From NCBI GenBank assembly GCA_012845835.1, contig JABAKD010000019.1, positions 12,020,344 to 12,084,343 on the forward strand: a DNA stretch of 64,000 nucleotides. Reading direction: 5' to 3'. Made by a program: the position numbers and the translations under genes. Source of the DNA: Undaria pinnatifida. Its lineage: Eukaryota; Sar; Phaeophyceae; Laminariales; Alariaceae. The notes below the pieces were generated by a model. It was not told the origin of the DNA, did not search any database, and worked only from the letters and a program-made list of their open reading frames with translations. Within the stretch, counting starts at the first letter, position 1. Each line of letters opens with the position of its first letter. This document shows, one piece after another, positions 1 to 11,400 of the stretch.

Positions 1-175
1 GTCGGGCCGGGTCGGGTCGGGTCGGGTCGGGTCGGGTCGGGTCGGGTCGGGTCGGGTCGGGTCGGGTCGGGTCGGGTCGGGTCAAGACGTCTCTAAATTC
101 TCGCGGGTCGGGTCGGGTCAGCTGGCCTGACCCGACCCGACCCGACTCGCGAAGTTTGACCTGACCCGTGAAAAG
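1..175. repeat. (GTCGG)n pentanucleotide array with inverted GACCC stretch
   Basis: About sixteen uninterrupted GTCGG units fill positions 1-80. After a 20-base break, a GGGTC stretch (about 104-119) is followed by its complement, GACCC units, at 127-147, so part of the block can fold back on itself. The same motif recurs at 2040-2160, 40245-40540 and 47150-47330, where it is also bounded by words such as CCCGCGAAA or CCCGTGAAA. This points to a dispersed element built from the pentamer rather than a lone microsatellite. It lies in an intron of dapB, or in its upstream flank. Confidence 0.85.
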
Positions 176-404
176 CCCTGATTATTTTGTTATTTTGTTA
201 TTTCGTACCAACAGCAACACCAGCAGCAGCCGTGGTGATGGGCTTTGGCGAAGGACGAAGTGTATACGTGACATATTTGTTTTAGGAGTTGTGCAGCGTA
301 CAGCTAAGCTACAGCAGCCGCTAGGCTTGATGTATGTAAGTGTGTGCAAAAGTAACCCTATCATTTTCCCGTCCCCACCCTTCGGCATGCCTCGGCGTCG
401 GCAG

Positions 405-3400
405 GGAAGCTCTGATGGCTGTCACGGAGGGTAGTGGAGTGTACGCCGTCATCGCGCCCAACATGGGCAAGCAGATCGTCGCGTTGCAGGTGGGAGAACA
501 TAAAACAGTAAATAGCTATCCCCAGGTTTTGGGGAACTACTGCTTGAAATTTCTGTGCATTTTTGTTTTTTGCAGATATGCTGCTTGCTCTCTCCGCGGC
601 CGCGTGCAAGCATGTGCCGCGAGAGACTTATTTTCCCCCGCGTCTAAGTAGCTACGTTGACGAAAAGAGCGGCGTGGGCGAGAAGATGGCCTATAAATCC
701 CCTAGGTTTCGCTCCCCGGGACCCTACCTTGGGATAGTGATGGGGACAGCACCCCCCGAGGGAACAATACCCCCCCCCCCCCCCCCCCCCCCCAGGGGCA
801 GTACGCCTCCTCTCCTCAAATTGTTCCATTACCCATGTCTGTATTTTGTCTGTCTTTTTGTCTTTCGGTCTATCTGTCTCCATGGCATGGGAACGTGCGG
901 TGGCCTTCTTTAGACGGCGATCGACAACATGGCGCGAGAGTTCCCTGGGTCGTTCAGCGACTACAAGCTTGAGGTAAGACTGCTCTGTTTTATATTATAT
1001 ATTTACGGATCAGGCAATGTGCGGCATGAGCTTTGACTTCAATCACGACACAAACGTTCCCAGGAACAGCGACAACAAGGGAAACACACAATAACTGAAA
1101 AGGAAAAGGAAATATGTGCACCTACTGTAGGCTTTCTGTTCGCGAGGCAGATTTAGGAAATTGTGAGATCATCATCGTCATCGTCATCATCACCACCATC
1201 ATCATCATCATCATTATCATCGTCGTTGTCGCGTCGTCATCGTACACCTCCCCCCCGCTCCCCCCTTTTACCTGTCAAGGCTTCGTTTTTGCTCGCCGTC
1301 TCATGTTTGTTGCTTTGGCTGTTTTGTGTTCGATGTGTTTTTGTGCGTTGTGTTTCGCGTTTTGTATTTTTCTGTTGCGCTTATTTTGTTTTCTTGTGGT
1401 TGTACGCGGGTGTACTTGTTTTGTTTTTATTTGTTCTGCATGCGTATTTATTTAGTGTGTGCATATGCTTGTAATTTTTGTGCGTGCTCTTGTGTTTTTT
1501 TTGGGTTGTGTTCCTGTGTTTTTTGTTTATATTTTTTGTTATGCTTTTGCTTTTGCTTTGTTTTGTGTGCTGTGTTTGTGTGTATTATGTCTTTCGTGAG
1601 TGTAGTGTGTGTTTTAACGTGTGCGTTCGTATGCGATTTTGTGGGTGTGCTCTTGTGTTTATTCGGTGTTGCCTAACCCCCTCACCCTCCTCCCCTGCCC
1701 CCCCCCTTGTCGAGACCAGATAACGGAGTCCCACCAATCGGCCAAGGCGGACACGAGCGGAACAGCGAAGGCTCTGGCAGCCGATTTTGCCACGCTCACG
1801 GGAGAAGACTACGACGTAGAGTCCATCAACAAGGTAAGCAAGTCATTTTATGAGTAATAATATTCACCATCTCGCAGCGGGGGGTAATACTACTGCAAAT
1901 GTTTGATTCAAGGTACACCAGGTATTATTTTTTGTACTCGAGGAAGAGACGATGTATCAAATCCGGAAAACAACAAACTAATTCACATTTTACTCCCCTG
2001 TTTTTCAGATATTGTGACTGGTCGCGGTCGCTTTCGTTTCGCGGGTTGGGTCGGGCAAGTGTGACCCGACTCGACCCGATCCGACCCGACGCGACCCGAC
2101 CCGACCCGACCCGACCCGACCCGACCCGACCCGACCCGACCCGACCCGACCCAACCCAACCCAACAAGTGAGATTCCGAACGCCGCCTGGCCCGGCCCGA
2201 CTCTGCCCGCGAGACATCCGCGGGTCGGGTCATGCGCCGTGAAAAAACTCTGCTACTTTCAAGTGTTTACCAGGTATATGTCGTGTTGTCCCCGAATCCC
2301 GACGTTGATAGATTTATGATTTATTCATCACCAGTATCTTCCCGAAAAAGCGCAATTGTTACTGATTTTATTGCTACTGCTGTTGTTGCCGCCCTAGATA
2401 AGATAATATGTTGCAGTGCGCGCCTCCGCTTTTTCCCTTCAAGACTACGTACACGTTTGGGGGGTTTATGTGTGAGGAATTATTGTGGGTTTGTTTTTTC
2501 CAGTATGTTTTTTTGTTCTGTTCTTGGGGCCAAGCTCAAATTCTCGTTGGAGGCAGATAGGTCCCTGATCTGTATGGTTTGCATGATCTAGGTCATGCAC
2601 GTTGTCGAGAAGGAACAAGTACGATCTGCATGGTTAGCACAGGGTTCTAGGGTTTCATCTGCACTTCACAGGTCCTGAAAAATGTGTCAATAGTAATAAC
2701 AGGTATAGGATCTAGATTATCTTGATCGTGATCTGTCCGCCGCGTGGATTATTTTTCTGTTCCTGACGTGCAATTTCTACATGGACCATCAGGTATCAGG
2801 ACTATGTATATTTTCCACCTGTCCTCCGACGCTGTGCAGTGCATAATGTTTTCCAATGGACTGCACGGTGAACTCTCATGTCCGTTTTTAGCCCAAAGGT
2901 TGACAACACAATACACCGAATACCATCACCCTCGCCCAACCCCTTCTCCTTCCTTCCCTGCGTGTAATATTGTTATTTTTTGGGGTTTGGTCTCTTATGA
3001 CGACTAGGTGCGCGATCGTGAGGGGCAACTGGCATTCGGCGTCCCGGAGGACAGCCTGGACGGCCACGCTTTCCACACCTACAGCCTCAAGAGCAACGAT
3101 GGGACGTGAGCAACCCTTGCTTGTCATCGACTGCAGAAGCAGTTTGGATACTTTGTAGTACTGTTGTTTCGAGGTCTCGCGTTCCGGCTCTTCTTCGTTC
3201 GCACCTCGCAGGCCACTTACCGTCAATATCTCGAAGCAAACGAGAGGCTTTCATGCTCGTTCGCACTTTACGTTGGGGCCCGCCCCGGCATTTTCGACGG
3301 TCCACTCTCCCACCCACCCACATACCCCACCCACCCACTCACCAACCCACTCACCCACTTTCTCCCCCCCCCCCCCCCCACCCCATCCATCCATCCATCC

Positions 3401-4171
3401 CTGCACCCCCCATACCTGCTCACCCCTCCACCCCCCCTCTGCACTCCCCCCCCCCTCCCCCCCCCGCCCAACCTCCATTCGCCCACCCCATCGACATGTA
3501 TGCCTTGAATCCATACCCCCCACCCTCCATGGTATTGCACCACCTACCCTTCCCCACTCCACAGACATCTACGCCCCCCCTCCCCCCGCACCACGGCCTT
3601 GAATACCCCCCCCCCCGCGGTTCGTCGATTAAGTAATAACGTGGGCAAAAGGCAGACCTTCTGATTGAAGGTCGTCTATGACGCAAAATCAAAAGAACGT
3701 CGTCGGCAAAACTCCACACGACAGCCTTTGGAAGCACCTCTTTCGAGCGAGAAACATGACGCCGAACCCACAGGACGTCGGCGAATCCTCACGTTTTTTG
3801 TGATAGGCTGTAACAGGTATATGGAAGAAACGTGATGAGCGTCCAAAGGTTGGAAGTGTCTCTATTAGGAGTAGGAAGTAGGAACGGTGCTCCGCCTGGC
3901 AAGGGGTGCGTGGTCAGTATTCAAATGACAAAGGAAAGCACCAAATGCGCGCCCCCCCCCGCCCCCGCCCCCCCTCCCCCCCCACCCTTTTGATCTTGCG
4001 CCGCCTACCCTACCCAGTGTTGAATTTCAGTTCCGGCACAACGTTTGCGGGCGACGCATGTACGCCGAAGGCACGGCCGATGCAGTCGATTTTTTAGCCG
4101 GCAAGGCGACGGCGGGGGCGGAGAAACGAGTGTACAACATGCTCGATGTCCTTCGTGAGGGCGGGATGTAA
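405..4171 (+). CDS. dapB: 4-hydroxy-tetrahydrodipicolinate reductase, plant-type, 3' five exons (partial)
   Basis: This enzyme reduces 4-hydroxy-tetrahydrodipicolinate with NAD(P)H in the diaminopimelate route to lysine, normally in the plastid of plants and algae. Five exons join with compatible phases: 405-489, 914-973, 1720-1833, 3008-3105 and 4018-4171, all with GT-AG borders. They give about 170 C-terminal residues. Recognisable segments, in order, are VYAVIAPNMGKQIVALQ, MAREFPGSFSDYKLE, ESHQSAKADTSGTAKA (the substrate-binding SGTA loop with the catalytic-region Lys; the bacterial HH is HQ here, as in plant enzymes), GHAFHTYSL, FRHNVCGRRMYAEGT and the C-terminal YNMLDVLREGGM. The nucleotide-binding N-terminal domain is upstream of the window. 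The first exon border (AG at 403-404) is the least certain. The stop codon lies inside a small repeat (separate entry). The family call is firm; the plastid location is inferred. Confidence 0.9.
1160..1225. repeat. (ATC)n microsatellite in dapB intron 2
   Basis: An interrupted ATC/GTC triplet run is followed by a T/G-rich, pyrimidine-skewed stretch to about 1670. All of it is intronic, between the exons ending at 973 and starting at 1720. Open frames through this stretch come from composition, not coding. Confidence 0.75.
2040..2165. repeat. (GACCC)n pentanucleotide array in dapB intron 3
   Basis: About fifteen GACCC units, in the opposite sense to the GTCGG array at position 1, are preceded by GGGTTGGGTCGGGC, so the block has an inverted head. 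It belongs to the same dispersed GGGTC/GACCC family as the window start. Confidence 0.85.
2555..2740. repeat. dispersed GATCTGCATG-type repeat, dapB intron 3
   Basis: A diverged sequence with words such as GCATGATCTAGGTCATG and CACGTTGTCGAG is shared with 44690-44870, and more weakly with 13400-13560, each next to TATGATCTA-rich microsatellite. No coding capacity or terminal structure is visible. The rest of the intron to 3007, and the intron at 3106-4017 with its CCCAC/poly-C tracts, shows nothing else. Confidence 0.5.
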
Positions 4172-4247
4172 AAGCGAGACGTACGTTGGGAGGGTGCGGC
4201 GTAAAAACGAGATGTGCCTTCGCGAGGGCAGGACGCGTAAAAGGAGT
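4157..4247 (+). repeat. dapB: tandem copies of the dapB stop-codon region
   Basis: The last codons plus stop (GTGAGGGCGGGATGTAAAAG) are followed by two diverged copies starting near 4189 and 4223, each keeping a GAGGG...GTAAAA core. The repeat starts inside the coding sequence and continues into the 3' flank. Confidence 0.65.
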
Positions 4248-5430
4248 TTCCGGTTGGTATCGACGGAGCTTCCCCCCCATTTTTGACCGACTGCTGCCTT
4301 GCCTTATTAGCCGGTGAGCACAAAAAAAAAGTGGCGTTTTTTTTTAACGCGTTTTTTTTTACAGTTTCGGCCACACGACGGAGGCAGTCCGCGCTGCCGA
4401 AGTTACTGGGGGGATGACTTGCTGTGGAGTCTGAACTTCCGTTCCATCCCAAGGAGATTGGCGACACGTAGGCAGCATTTGATGCTTGCTCGTTCTGCCG
4501 CGCACTCACAACTAGGCGGTTGGTTAGACCGCTTTTATTTTATTTTTTATCGCAATGCAGCAGTGGCTCCTCTATAATGCCGGTAAGTGCCAGCCGGGTG
4601 GCGGCAACCGGCACTAACCCGCATGCTGCTATTACTGTTTTTCCTGCATGTGCCAGACGATTTCACAGGCACTATAGTGGGCAACCGGCACTATAGAAGG
4701 ACCTCTACTGTGCTATTATCAAGTCCAAAGGGTTAACCCCGGTAGAGGTGCAGTCACGTTGTTGGGCAAAATCATTTGGAATTAGAGTGAGATGATTGTT
4801 GCAGCGGTGAGAGGGTTAACACGGAGGGAAGGACGTTTAGGCGGGGGTAGGGTGGGCTTCAAGGGTTTCCAGCTGTTTCGGCGGAGACCTTTTTTTTTAC
4901 GGTTGTAGTCTTGACCCTTTTTAAAAATGATAAAAACAGCCCACACTGATTCCAAGTAGTTTTCTCTCGGAAACGTGGGTGCGGTTTTAACGGGATTAAC
5001 TTGGGGTAGCAGGGGTTGAGGCGGACGCACGTGGGATGCAAAGGGTTTCCAGCGATTTCGATGGAGGCCTTTTTTGACGACTGCTGCCTCGGCTGGGGGG
5101 GGGGGAGTCGAGGCGGGGTAGAGGGGGTGCAGTAGAGGGTTTCCGGTTATTTTTGTTTAGGCCTTCTTTGATACACTGTTGCCGTTTCCGAGGGGGGGGT
5201 TGAAGCGGGGGTGGTAGAGGGGATGTCGGTTTCAGAAAAAATTAGTGGAGGCCCTTGTTGAACGGCTGCTGCCTCGGCTGGGGGGGGGATGGTTGGGGCG
5301 GGGGTATTTTAGAGGGAGTGTGAAGGGATTCTGGCGATTTCGGTGGAGGCTTTTTTAATGATTGTGGCCATTTCCGGGGGGTGGGGGTAACGAGTTTCCG
5401 CTGATTTCGGCGGGGGCCGTTTATGAACTA
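4230..5430 (+). repeat. degenerate tandem array downstream of dapB
   Basis: About seven diverged copies of a unit with the core GTTTCC(A/G)G...ATTTCGGTGGAGGCC, a T-run and GACTGCTGCCTCGGCTGGGG occur near 4243, 4864, 5044, 5138, 5228, 5328 and 5393. The first copy overlaps the 3' flank of dapB. Spacing is roughly 65-180 bases except for a gap holding a MITE-like insertion at 4558-4710. There is no coding capacity. Confidence 0.65.
4558..4710. mobile_element. MITE-like element of the GTGCCGG/CACTATA family
   Basis: Imperfect terminal inverted repeats (CAGCAGTGGCTCC... and ...GGACCTCTACTG) enclose subterminal GCCGGT and ACCGGCACTATA words. The interior AGACGATTTCACAGGCACTATA resembles elements at 29645-30115 and 57979-58167. 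At about 150 bp with no ORF it would be non-autonomous. Its ends are diverged and I see no clear target duplication. Confidence 0.5.
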
Positions 5431-6257
5431 CGGGCCCTTTATAGGTTGCTTGGGTTGACGAAGATGCGCCGTTCCATCGCTTGTGATGACGATGCAGGCG
5501 ATCAACACAACAGCGGTTTGGTGCTGACCACGACATTTTTTTTGTGTGGGTCCTGTTGACCGCCTCTATGGGGAGTAGGTGATAGCCTAAATGGCAAGCA
5601 TATGAAGTACCAGGTATCAGGGTATATGATTTGTGGTAGTTGTTTGTGCGTGTCTTGTCCTTCTTTTTCTTTTTATTTATATTTGAAGCGCAAGGATGTG
5701 TGCCGCGTTCTGAAAAACAAGACCTTCACGTTGGCGCTGTTGTTGTCTTCCGCGCAGCATCTTTTGAGTTCTCCATGGCCACCTTCAGCCAACTCAACGT
5801 GTGGGTTTATTTTTTTTTTCTTTAAATGACCCCCGACTCTGTCTTTCTTCAAGCTATTTTTCCGCGGAACGTGACTTCCGTGATGGGGGGCTTGGCATTT
5901 GGTCATTCCAAACGAACCCAAAAATGTCGACTAACATCTCGAGAAACGCGCCAAATTTTAAAAAGTGCCACTCTCGGGTATTGTCTACAGCTGGATTGCG
6001 CCGTGCTCAATGCGCGCCACTTGCGGAATCACATCTCGACGCTCTGAAAGCTCTCTTGAGTGCCGATACTATCGATATCTCGACGGCACGTTTTTGCTTG
6101 CCTTGAAGAGGTTCACTGGGTTGCCGGATCGTCGTCGGTGGACGTTTTCTTCCTAAGGTGCAAAACGAGAATGCTGTCGTAAAAAATGGGTTAAGATGGG
6201 TTAAGGAGCCCTGTCATTCAGAAAATGATATTGGCCCAAAAGAGCTACCTGTTAAGG

Positions 6258-6645
6258 TATTAGTCTAGTGGGGTATTAGTCCGTTTGACCGCTTGCAAAA
6301 GGTCAACCAATAGCTTACCCAAACTAGAAGCCCTATAACACTTACCCCCCCCTGAAACGGCGGGATAGCAGGTCGGCCGATATATACGGGCGGACCTAGG
6401 TCAATATCCAAGCGATTTCATTCCCTGGGTATACCGGAGAGAGTATTTTTCAAGTTCGACATGGGGAAAGTCTGAAAAAAAGTTTATTATTTGTGGTGAA
6501 TGTGGGATTTGAACCCACGACCCAAAAAAAGCCATGGTCTGTCGACGACGCCATTTGTTAAGGGCTTAGTGGGGTACTAGTCCGTTTGACCACTTGCACA
6601 AGGTTAACCAATAGCTTACCCAAACTAAGCCTTATAACACAACGC
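6258..6645 (-). mobile_element. tRNA-derived SINE-like element with duplicated flanking block, copy 1
   Basis: On the minus strand there is a pol III B-box-like GGGTTCAAATCCC (around 6504-6516) and an A-box-like TGGTCAAACGG. A block of about 75 bp (GTCCGTTTGACC...TAACCAATAGCTTACCCAAACTA) occurs at both ends (about 6258-6345 and 6563-6645), so the A-box segment is present twice. The middle holds CCCCTGAAACGGCGGGATAG. The second copy lies at 27440-27810. The tRNA-like part lacks a paired acceptor stem, so I read it as a SINE head and not as a tRNA gene. Confidence 0.6.
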
Positions 6646-6722
6646 CAACCTTGTCATACGAAACCCATCCAAATGAACTCAAATTTGGATAATTACACTC
6701 CTTTTGAGGCCGTATCTTAACA
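6646..6722 (-). repeat. short dispersed repeat (GGCCGTATCTTAA family), copy 1
   Basis: The reverse complement contains TTAAGATACGGCCTC...ATTTGGATGGGTTTCGTATGA and matches copies at 25353-25430 and 26393-26466. All are about 75-80 bp without an ORF, and this copy abuts the SINE-like element. Confidence 0.6.
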
Positions 6723-6829
6723 TACCAATATCGCAGCACACATCGTTACACGTGTTCGGCGTACCTGGTGGACAGACAGGTGTGTGTATATTAGAGAGGG
6801 AAACGTCGTCAAAAAATGACACGTACAGT

Positions 6830-8190
6830 CAGTATCGGCCACACAAGATAGCCGGCGGGGCTGCCGGCGGGCAGGGGGCGGGGTGCCCGACACGTAATGC
6901 ATGGAGCCCCACACAACATGCGTGAAGGTCGGTGACACTTGCATCACATACCCAGCTGCAGGCTATTTGACGCTCGATTTGTTCGTGCCCGTCATCGTTT
7001 TCGCGAAACGGGTGAAAATGAACTCATATATACTGTATGACGGTTACAACGTTTTGGTCCACACACGGCCACACGAGCAAGTCGGGGCTGCTGAGATGTG
7101 TGTGCCCGAAGTGTGATGCATAATATGACGGGCGCAGGTTGGTGATGCTCGTATCGTACCTACCGCTGCAGGCTATATTTCTAGACCCTCGATTATAGTT
7201 CGCGCTCGGCCTCGTGTTTTTTTCAAAACGGGTAATCATAACCTGAAGTAGACCATTCGTTACAGCAGTATCGGCCACACCAAGCTAGCGGGCTGCTGGA
7301 GGTAGGGTGTGTCCGAGCTGCAAAAAGCATGGAGCTGCACGACAAGCGAGTATAGGTTGGCGATACTCGTACCGCTGCGCGCTTTTCCTAACTGCAGACA
7401 AACGGTCGATGGATACCTGGTATGATAAGATCGCACCCACTTGCCGCTTCTGCGAAAAGGGCGAAACGGGTAAAAAGAAATGGTGGCGGTGTAAAATCTA
7501 CATTATTATATCGATTAGACTACAGCATTATTGATGGCCATCGGCCACCCAAACAAGCCCGGGCCGTTGGAGTAGGGGACGTTTCCGAAGTTCAATGTAG
7601 GACTATCTACACGACACACGAGTGTAGGTTGGTTATGCACACGGGTAGATACCGCTTCACGGTCTTCCCAAACGCTCGGTAATATCGCACTCGCTCTCCG
7701 TGTGGTTTTGGCGAAACGGGAAACGGGTTAAAATAAACTCGAAAAGACGGCTACAGCATCGTCGATCGGATCGGGAATAATCGGGAGCGTCGGCCACACG
7801 AGGAAGCCCCGGCTGCTGGGGTGTGGTAGGGGATGTGTCCGAACTGCAGGGCCTGTATGGAGAAGGTGCTTGGTATGCACGCAACATGCTGTGGTACTCG
7901 CAACGTTTCACGTTCTTACTATTTAGACGAATATAATAAACGCTCCGTCGATAAGACAAGATCGCACCCACTCGTCGTTTCTGCGAAACGGGCGAAATGG
8001 GCGAGAACAAAAAGTGTTTTATCAATAACGGTTACGGCATCATCGGCCACACGAAGTAAGCCGGGGCTGCTTGGCACGAAAGCGGGCGATGTGCCCGAGG
8101 TGCAATGCATGCCCCTGCACGACACGCGCGCAGGTTGGTGATACTCGTACACTCGTGCCGGTACACGCTCTTCCTAGACGCTCGAGAAGA
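6830..8190 (+). repeat. tandem array, unit about 205-270 bp, six degenerate copies
   Basis: The landmark CGGCCACAC followed by GGGCTGCTGG and GTGCCCGAGGTGCAATGCATG recurs near 6838, 7065, 7270, 7540, 7791 and 8043. Each is followed by GTTGGTGATACTCGTAC, GATAAGATCGCACCCACT and GCGAAACGGGCGAAA. Copies are diverged and contain no shared open frame. The array fills the intergenic space just before the CSP41 gene and would overlap its promoter region. Confidence 0.75.
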
Positions 8191-8368
8191 TCCCTGACTT
8201 ATTTGCCGGTTTGGGGGGGACAAAAAGTCCCCAGTTCCCTACCACCCAAGGCTTCAATATTTCTACGAAATAACTCCAAGTTTGCATGTTATCCCTGATT
8301 CCCCGTTGGCAAAAGCTTCCATATTTTCAATCGAATTGCGCCGCCTCCTGTAATTTGAGGACGAAGCT

Positions 8369-8399
8369 ACAGCAGCAGTACAACATCTACTGCTGCTGT
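8369..8399 (+). promoter_or_regulatory. perfect 12-bp hairpin just upstream of the CSP41 start codon
   Basis: ACAGCAGCAGTA (8369-8380) and TACTGCTGCTGT (8388-8399) are exact complements separated by the 7-base loop CAACATC. The stem ends 18 bases before the ATG at 8418 and probably lies in the 5' UTR. Such a stem could slow ribosome scanning; any regulatory role is inference. Confidence 0.5.
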
Positions 8400-8417
8400 G
8401 TCTGTCGAGAGTTGACC

Positions 8418-11400
8418 ATGGTTCAAGCAGGAGTATCGATGCTCGCCTTCCTGGCTTTCGTTGCCGGGCCCGGCATGGTGGCCGGCTTCGCTTTGTCCCC
8501 GAGCACGATGAGCGCTCGCCGAGGCGCCGTGAGCATGTCTGCGGAGAAGCAGAGGGTGCTGGTGATCGGGGGCACTCGATTCAGCGGGCTGTACCTCACT
8601 AAGGAGCTGCACTCCCGGGGGCATGAGGTACGAGCTGTGGGGAGGGCAGTGGCTGATGTGTATTCGTAAAACTCGAGAGTTATACGCATGCCATCGCACT
8701 GTCATAAAGCAGAGCTTGTCTTTGGAATCGCTGAGATGATTCCGATGTCAGCAGTCGTACGTACGCGCTATGACAACGCTAGCATGATGTTATTTGTCTA
8801 GAGTTTAGAGAAGATGTTGTTTGTTGCTCTCCTTGCGCATGCTGTCGTATCATGTATATCATGCGGTCTGCGGGCTATATTGGCCGGGGGTAGAGGGTGT
8901 CATACACGGCCGGGATGGGGTGATACATAGCGTGCATGACGATGAAGACAACGGCAGGCGATGTTCGTGGCTCTGGTGGTAGTCTATTTGGTCACGCGGA
9001 TAGCCGGCATGGGGGTTGGGTTTGTTCCGTCGCTTATCACTCACGAAGGTACTTGTCAGAAGCATGCTGTTCTTTACGAGCGGTGCTTTTATACGAACAT
9101 GAACGAACATGATTACCCGCGATTGTCTACTGCTCCTGTTGCTGTAGAGCAGGAGTAGGCCTGCATGTTTCCAATTGCTTTTTCCTCGCCGTGTTTTTCT
9201 TCTTTCTTATTGTTTTTTGTTTCGTTTTTTTTTTTTCCTCTTGTTTTGCAAATAGTCTGATGTGCTGGTTTGCATCCTCTTTTAGCCCGCGTGTCCACTG
9301 CTGTGGTCATTGCATGACCAAAATCACCTACTGCTGTTACTGCATTTGCAATATGTATCCCTGTCTCAATAGCTTCTGACCACATAGCTAGAAAAAAAAA
9401 AAACTATCGTAGGAGGCATCGGCACGGACACTGGTTGTGCTGGGTGTAGATGGGTGAAAATATCGGTGTAATGTGAAATAACACAGACCAGCCCAAACGA
9501 GTTTATAGCTTAGTCTAAACAGAATGCGCCACTTGCGGCAACAAGAGGGGAACCACTAGACTGCGAAGCACCAGCAGAGGCCGATCGAACGAACTACGAT
9601 GCAAAAACCATCAAACGCGCACGCAAACACTCTTTTTGCCTCTCAACCCCCCGCCCCCACAACCCCCCCCAGCAACCCTCCCGACCCCTACACCCACCGG
9701 ACAGTAAAAATGGCAGAAAACACAACGCTAGAACCGGCAATAACACATTCCCACGCTCTTCTTTCGTCTCCGCCCCCCACCCCATACGTACCCCCCCCAC
9801 TCCTGCCCCCCCTCCCCCCCCCGATCCTGTTCCCTACTGCCATCGCCGGCGATGCTCAGGTGGTCCTGTACAACCGCGGAAAGACAGCCAACAAGCAGCT
9901 GCCTTGCGAATCGGACGCAGAGTACGCCAAACGCTCGGCGGAAGTGAAGACCATCGTCGGCGACCGCAAGGACCCGGAGGTACATGCGAACTTTTAGTAT
10001 CTTTTCTTGTCGCGCGCAACATGCATGTGCCTATTTTTTCTTCAATTTTCCTTGCGAATCCGACGCGGAGTATGCGAAACGATCGGACAAGGTTAGTAGC
10101 GTCATCGGCGACTGCAAGGGCCCGGTGGTACATTAGGGATTGTAGTGTTTTTTTGTCGCACGTGACATGTGCCTGGTACTTTATGTACATTTGCGAGTTT
10201 CTTGGTTTGCGTACGATATGCAACTTTTTTGTCGTAACAGACATGTATGTGCCGCTTTTAAGCGGCCGCCTTCCAAATCCGACGCGGTGTTCGCTGAACG
10301 CTCGGCGGAGATTAAGAACACCATCGTCAACGGTGAGGACCCGGAGATATATGTGCAATGTATTACCTGTTTTTCGTCGCACATGAAGTTAGGTATCTAT
10401 CTATTTTTCAGTTTACATCCGTTACACTTTTTTTTGTCGCATGTGACATGTTTGTACTTCGGAGTATCTCTTTTTTTCAATTTCCTTGAGAATCCGACGC
10501 GGAATGCGCTAAACGTTCGGTGGAGGTTAAGACCATCATCGGCGATCGCAAGGACGCGGAGGTACATACGGAATATGACACCTTTTTTGTTGCGGGTGGC
10601 ACTGTACGATACCAGGTATGCCTGTTTTTTTCAAGACATGCTGGTATTTACAGCACATGCCTTTTGTTGTCGTAGGTGGCACGCATGTATCTCTTTTTTC
10701 CATGCCCCTTGCGAACCCGACGCGCAGAAAGCTAACCGCTCAGAGGACGTGAATGCCATGCCATACTCGGCGACTGCACAGTGCAAGAACACGAAGGTAT
10801 ATACAGGTGTAGTACTTTTTTGTCGCACACGGCATGTAAGACCATCGTCGGCGACCGCGAGGACCCGGGGGTACGGACGATATGTACCTTTTTTTGTCAC
10901 ACGTATTTACCAGGTAAGACTCATCGGTGACCGCAAAGAGCCGGAAGTACGTACGAAATATTGTGCCTTTTTTGTCCCACACGACTTGTAGCCTTCTAGT
11001 TTTCCTTTCAATTTGTTTTTGTGCGCTAAAGTACGTGTGGAAGTGGAGATACTGGCTATCATGAACCGAATCCCCCCCTCTCCTCCCCCAACTTCCCCCC
11101 CTTCATTTCCCCCCCCTCCCCCCACCCCTCCCCTCGGCCTTTTTTTCGGCCTCTTGGCAGATTTGCCAGTCTACCCTGGGAGGGGAGAAATTCGACGCCG
11201 TGTTCGACATGAACGCCCGCGCGATGACGGACACGAAGGCTGTGGCCGACGTGTTCAAGGGAAAGGTCGACCACTACGTATTCATGAGCTCCGCAGGGGT
11301 GTACCTCAAGTCGGAGCTCATGCCCCACCGCGAGGTGAGGAACCGAAAGTGCAAAAAAAAAAAAAAATAGTAAGAGAAAAAAAGTAATAAAACGTGGTTG

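Noticed and set aside
1-80. Telomere-like repeat
   Set aside because: GTCGG is not a telomeric motif known to me, and the array continues directly into a gene's intron or flank.
3106-3636. Pro/His-rich frames following dapB exon 4
   Set aside because: They come from CCCAC and poly-C intron sequence, and the true continuation is the exon at 4018.
6500-6600. tRNA gene near GGGATTTGAACCCAC
   Set aside because: Same reason: a tRNA-like SINE head shared with 27440-27810 and not a clover-leaf with paired ends.
10167-10991. 274-codon ORF in CSP41 intron 2
   Set aside because: It is a frame running through decayed exon 2 copies and intron sequence; the frame shifts between copies and no domain is continuous.
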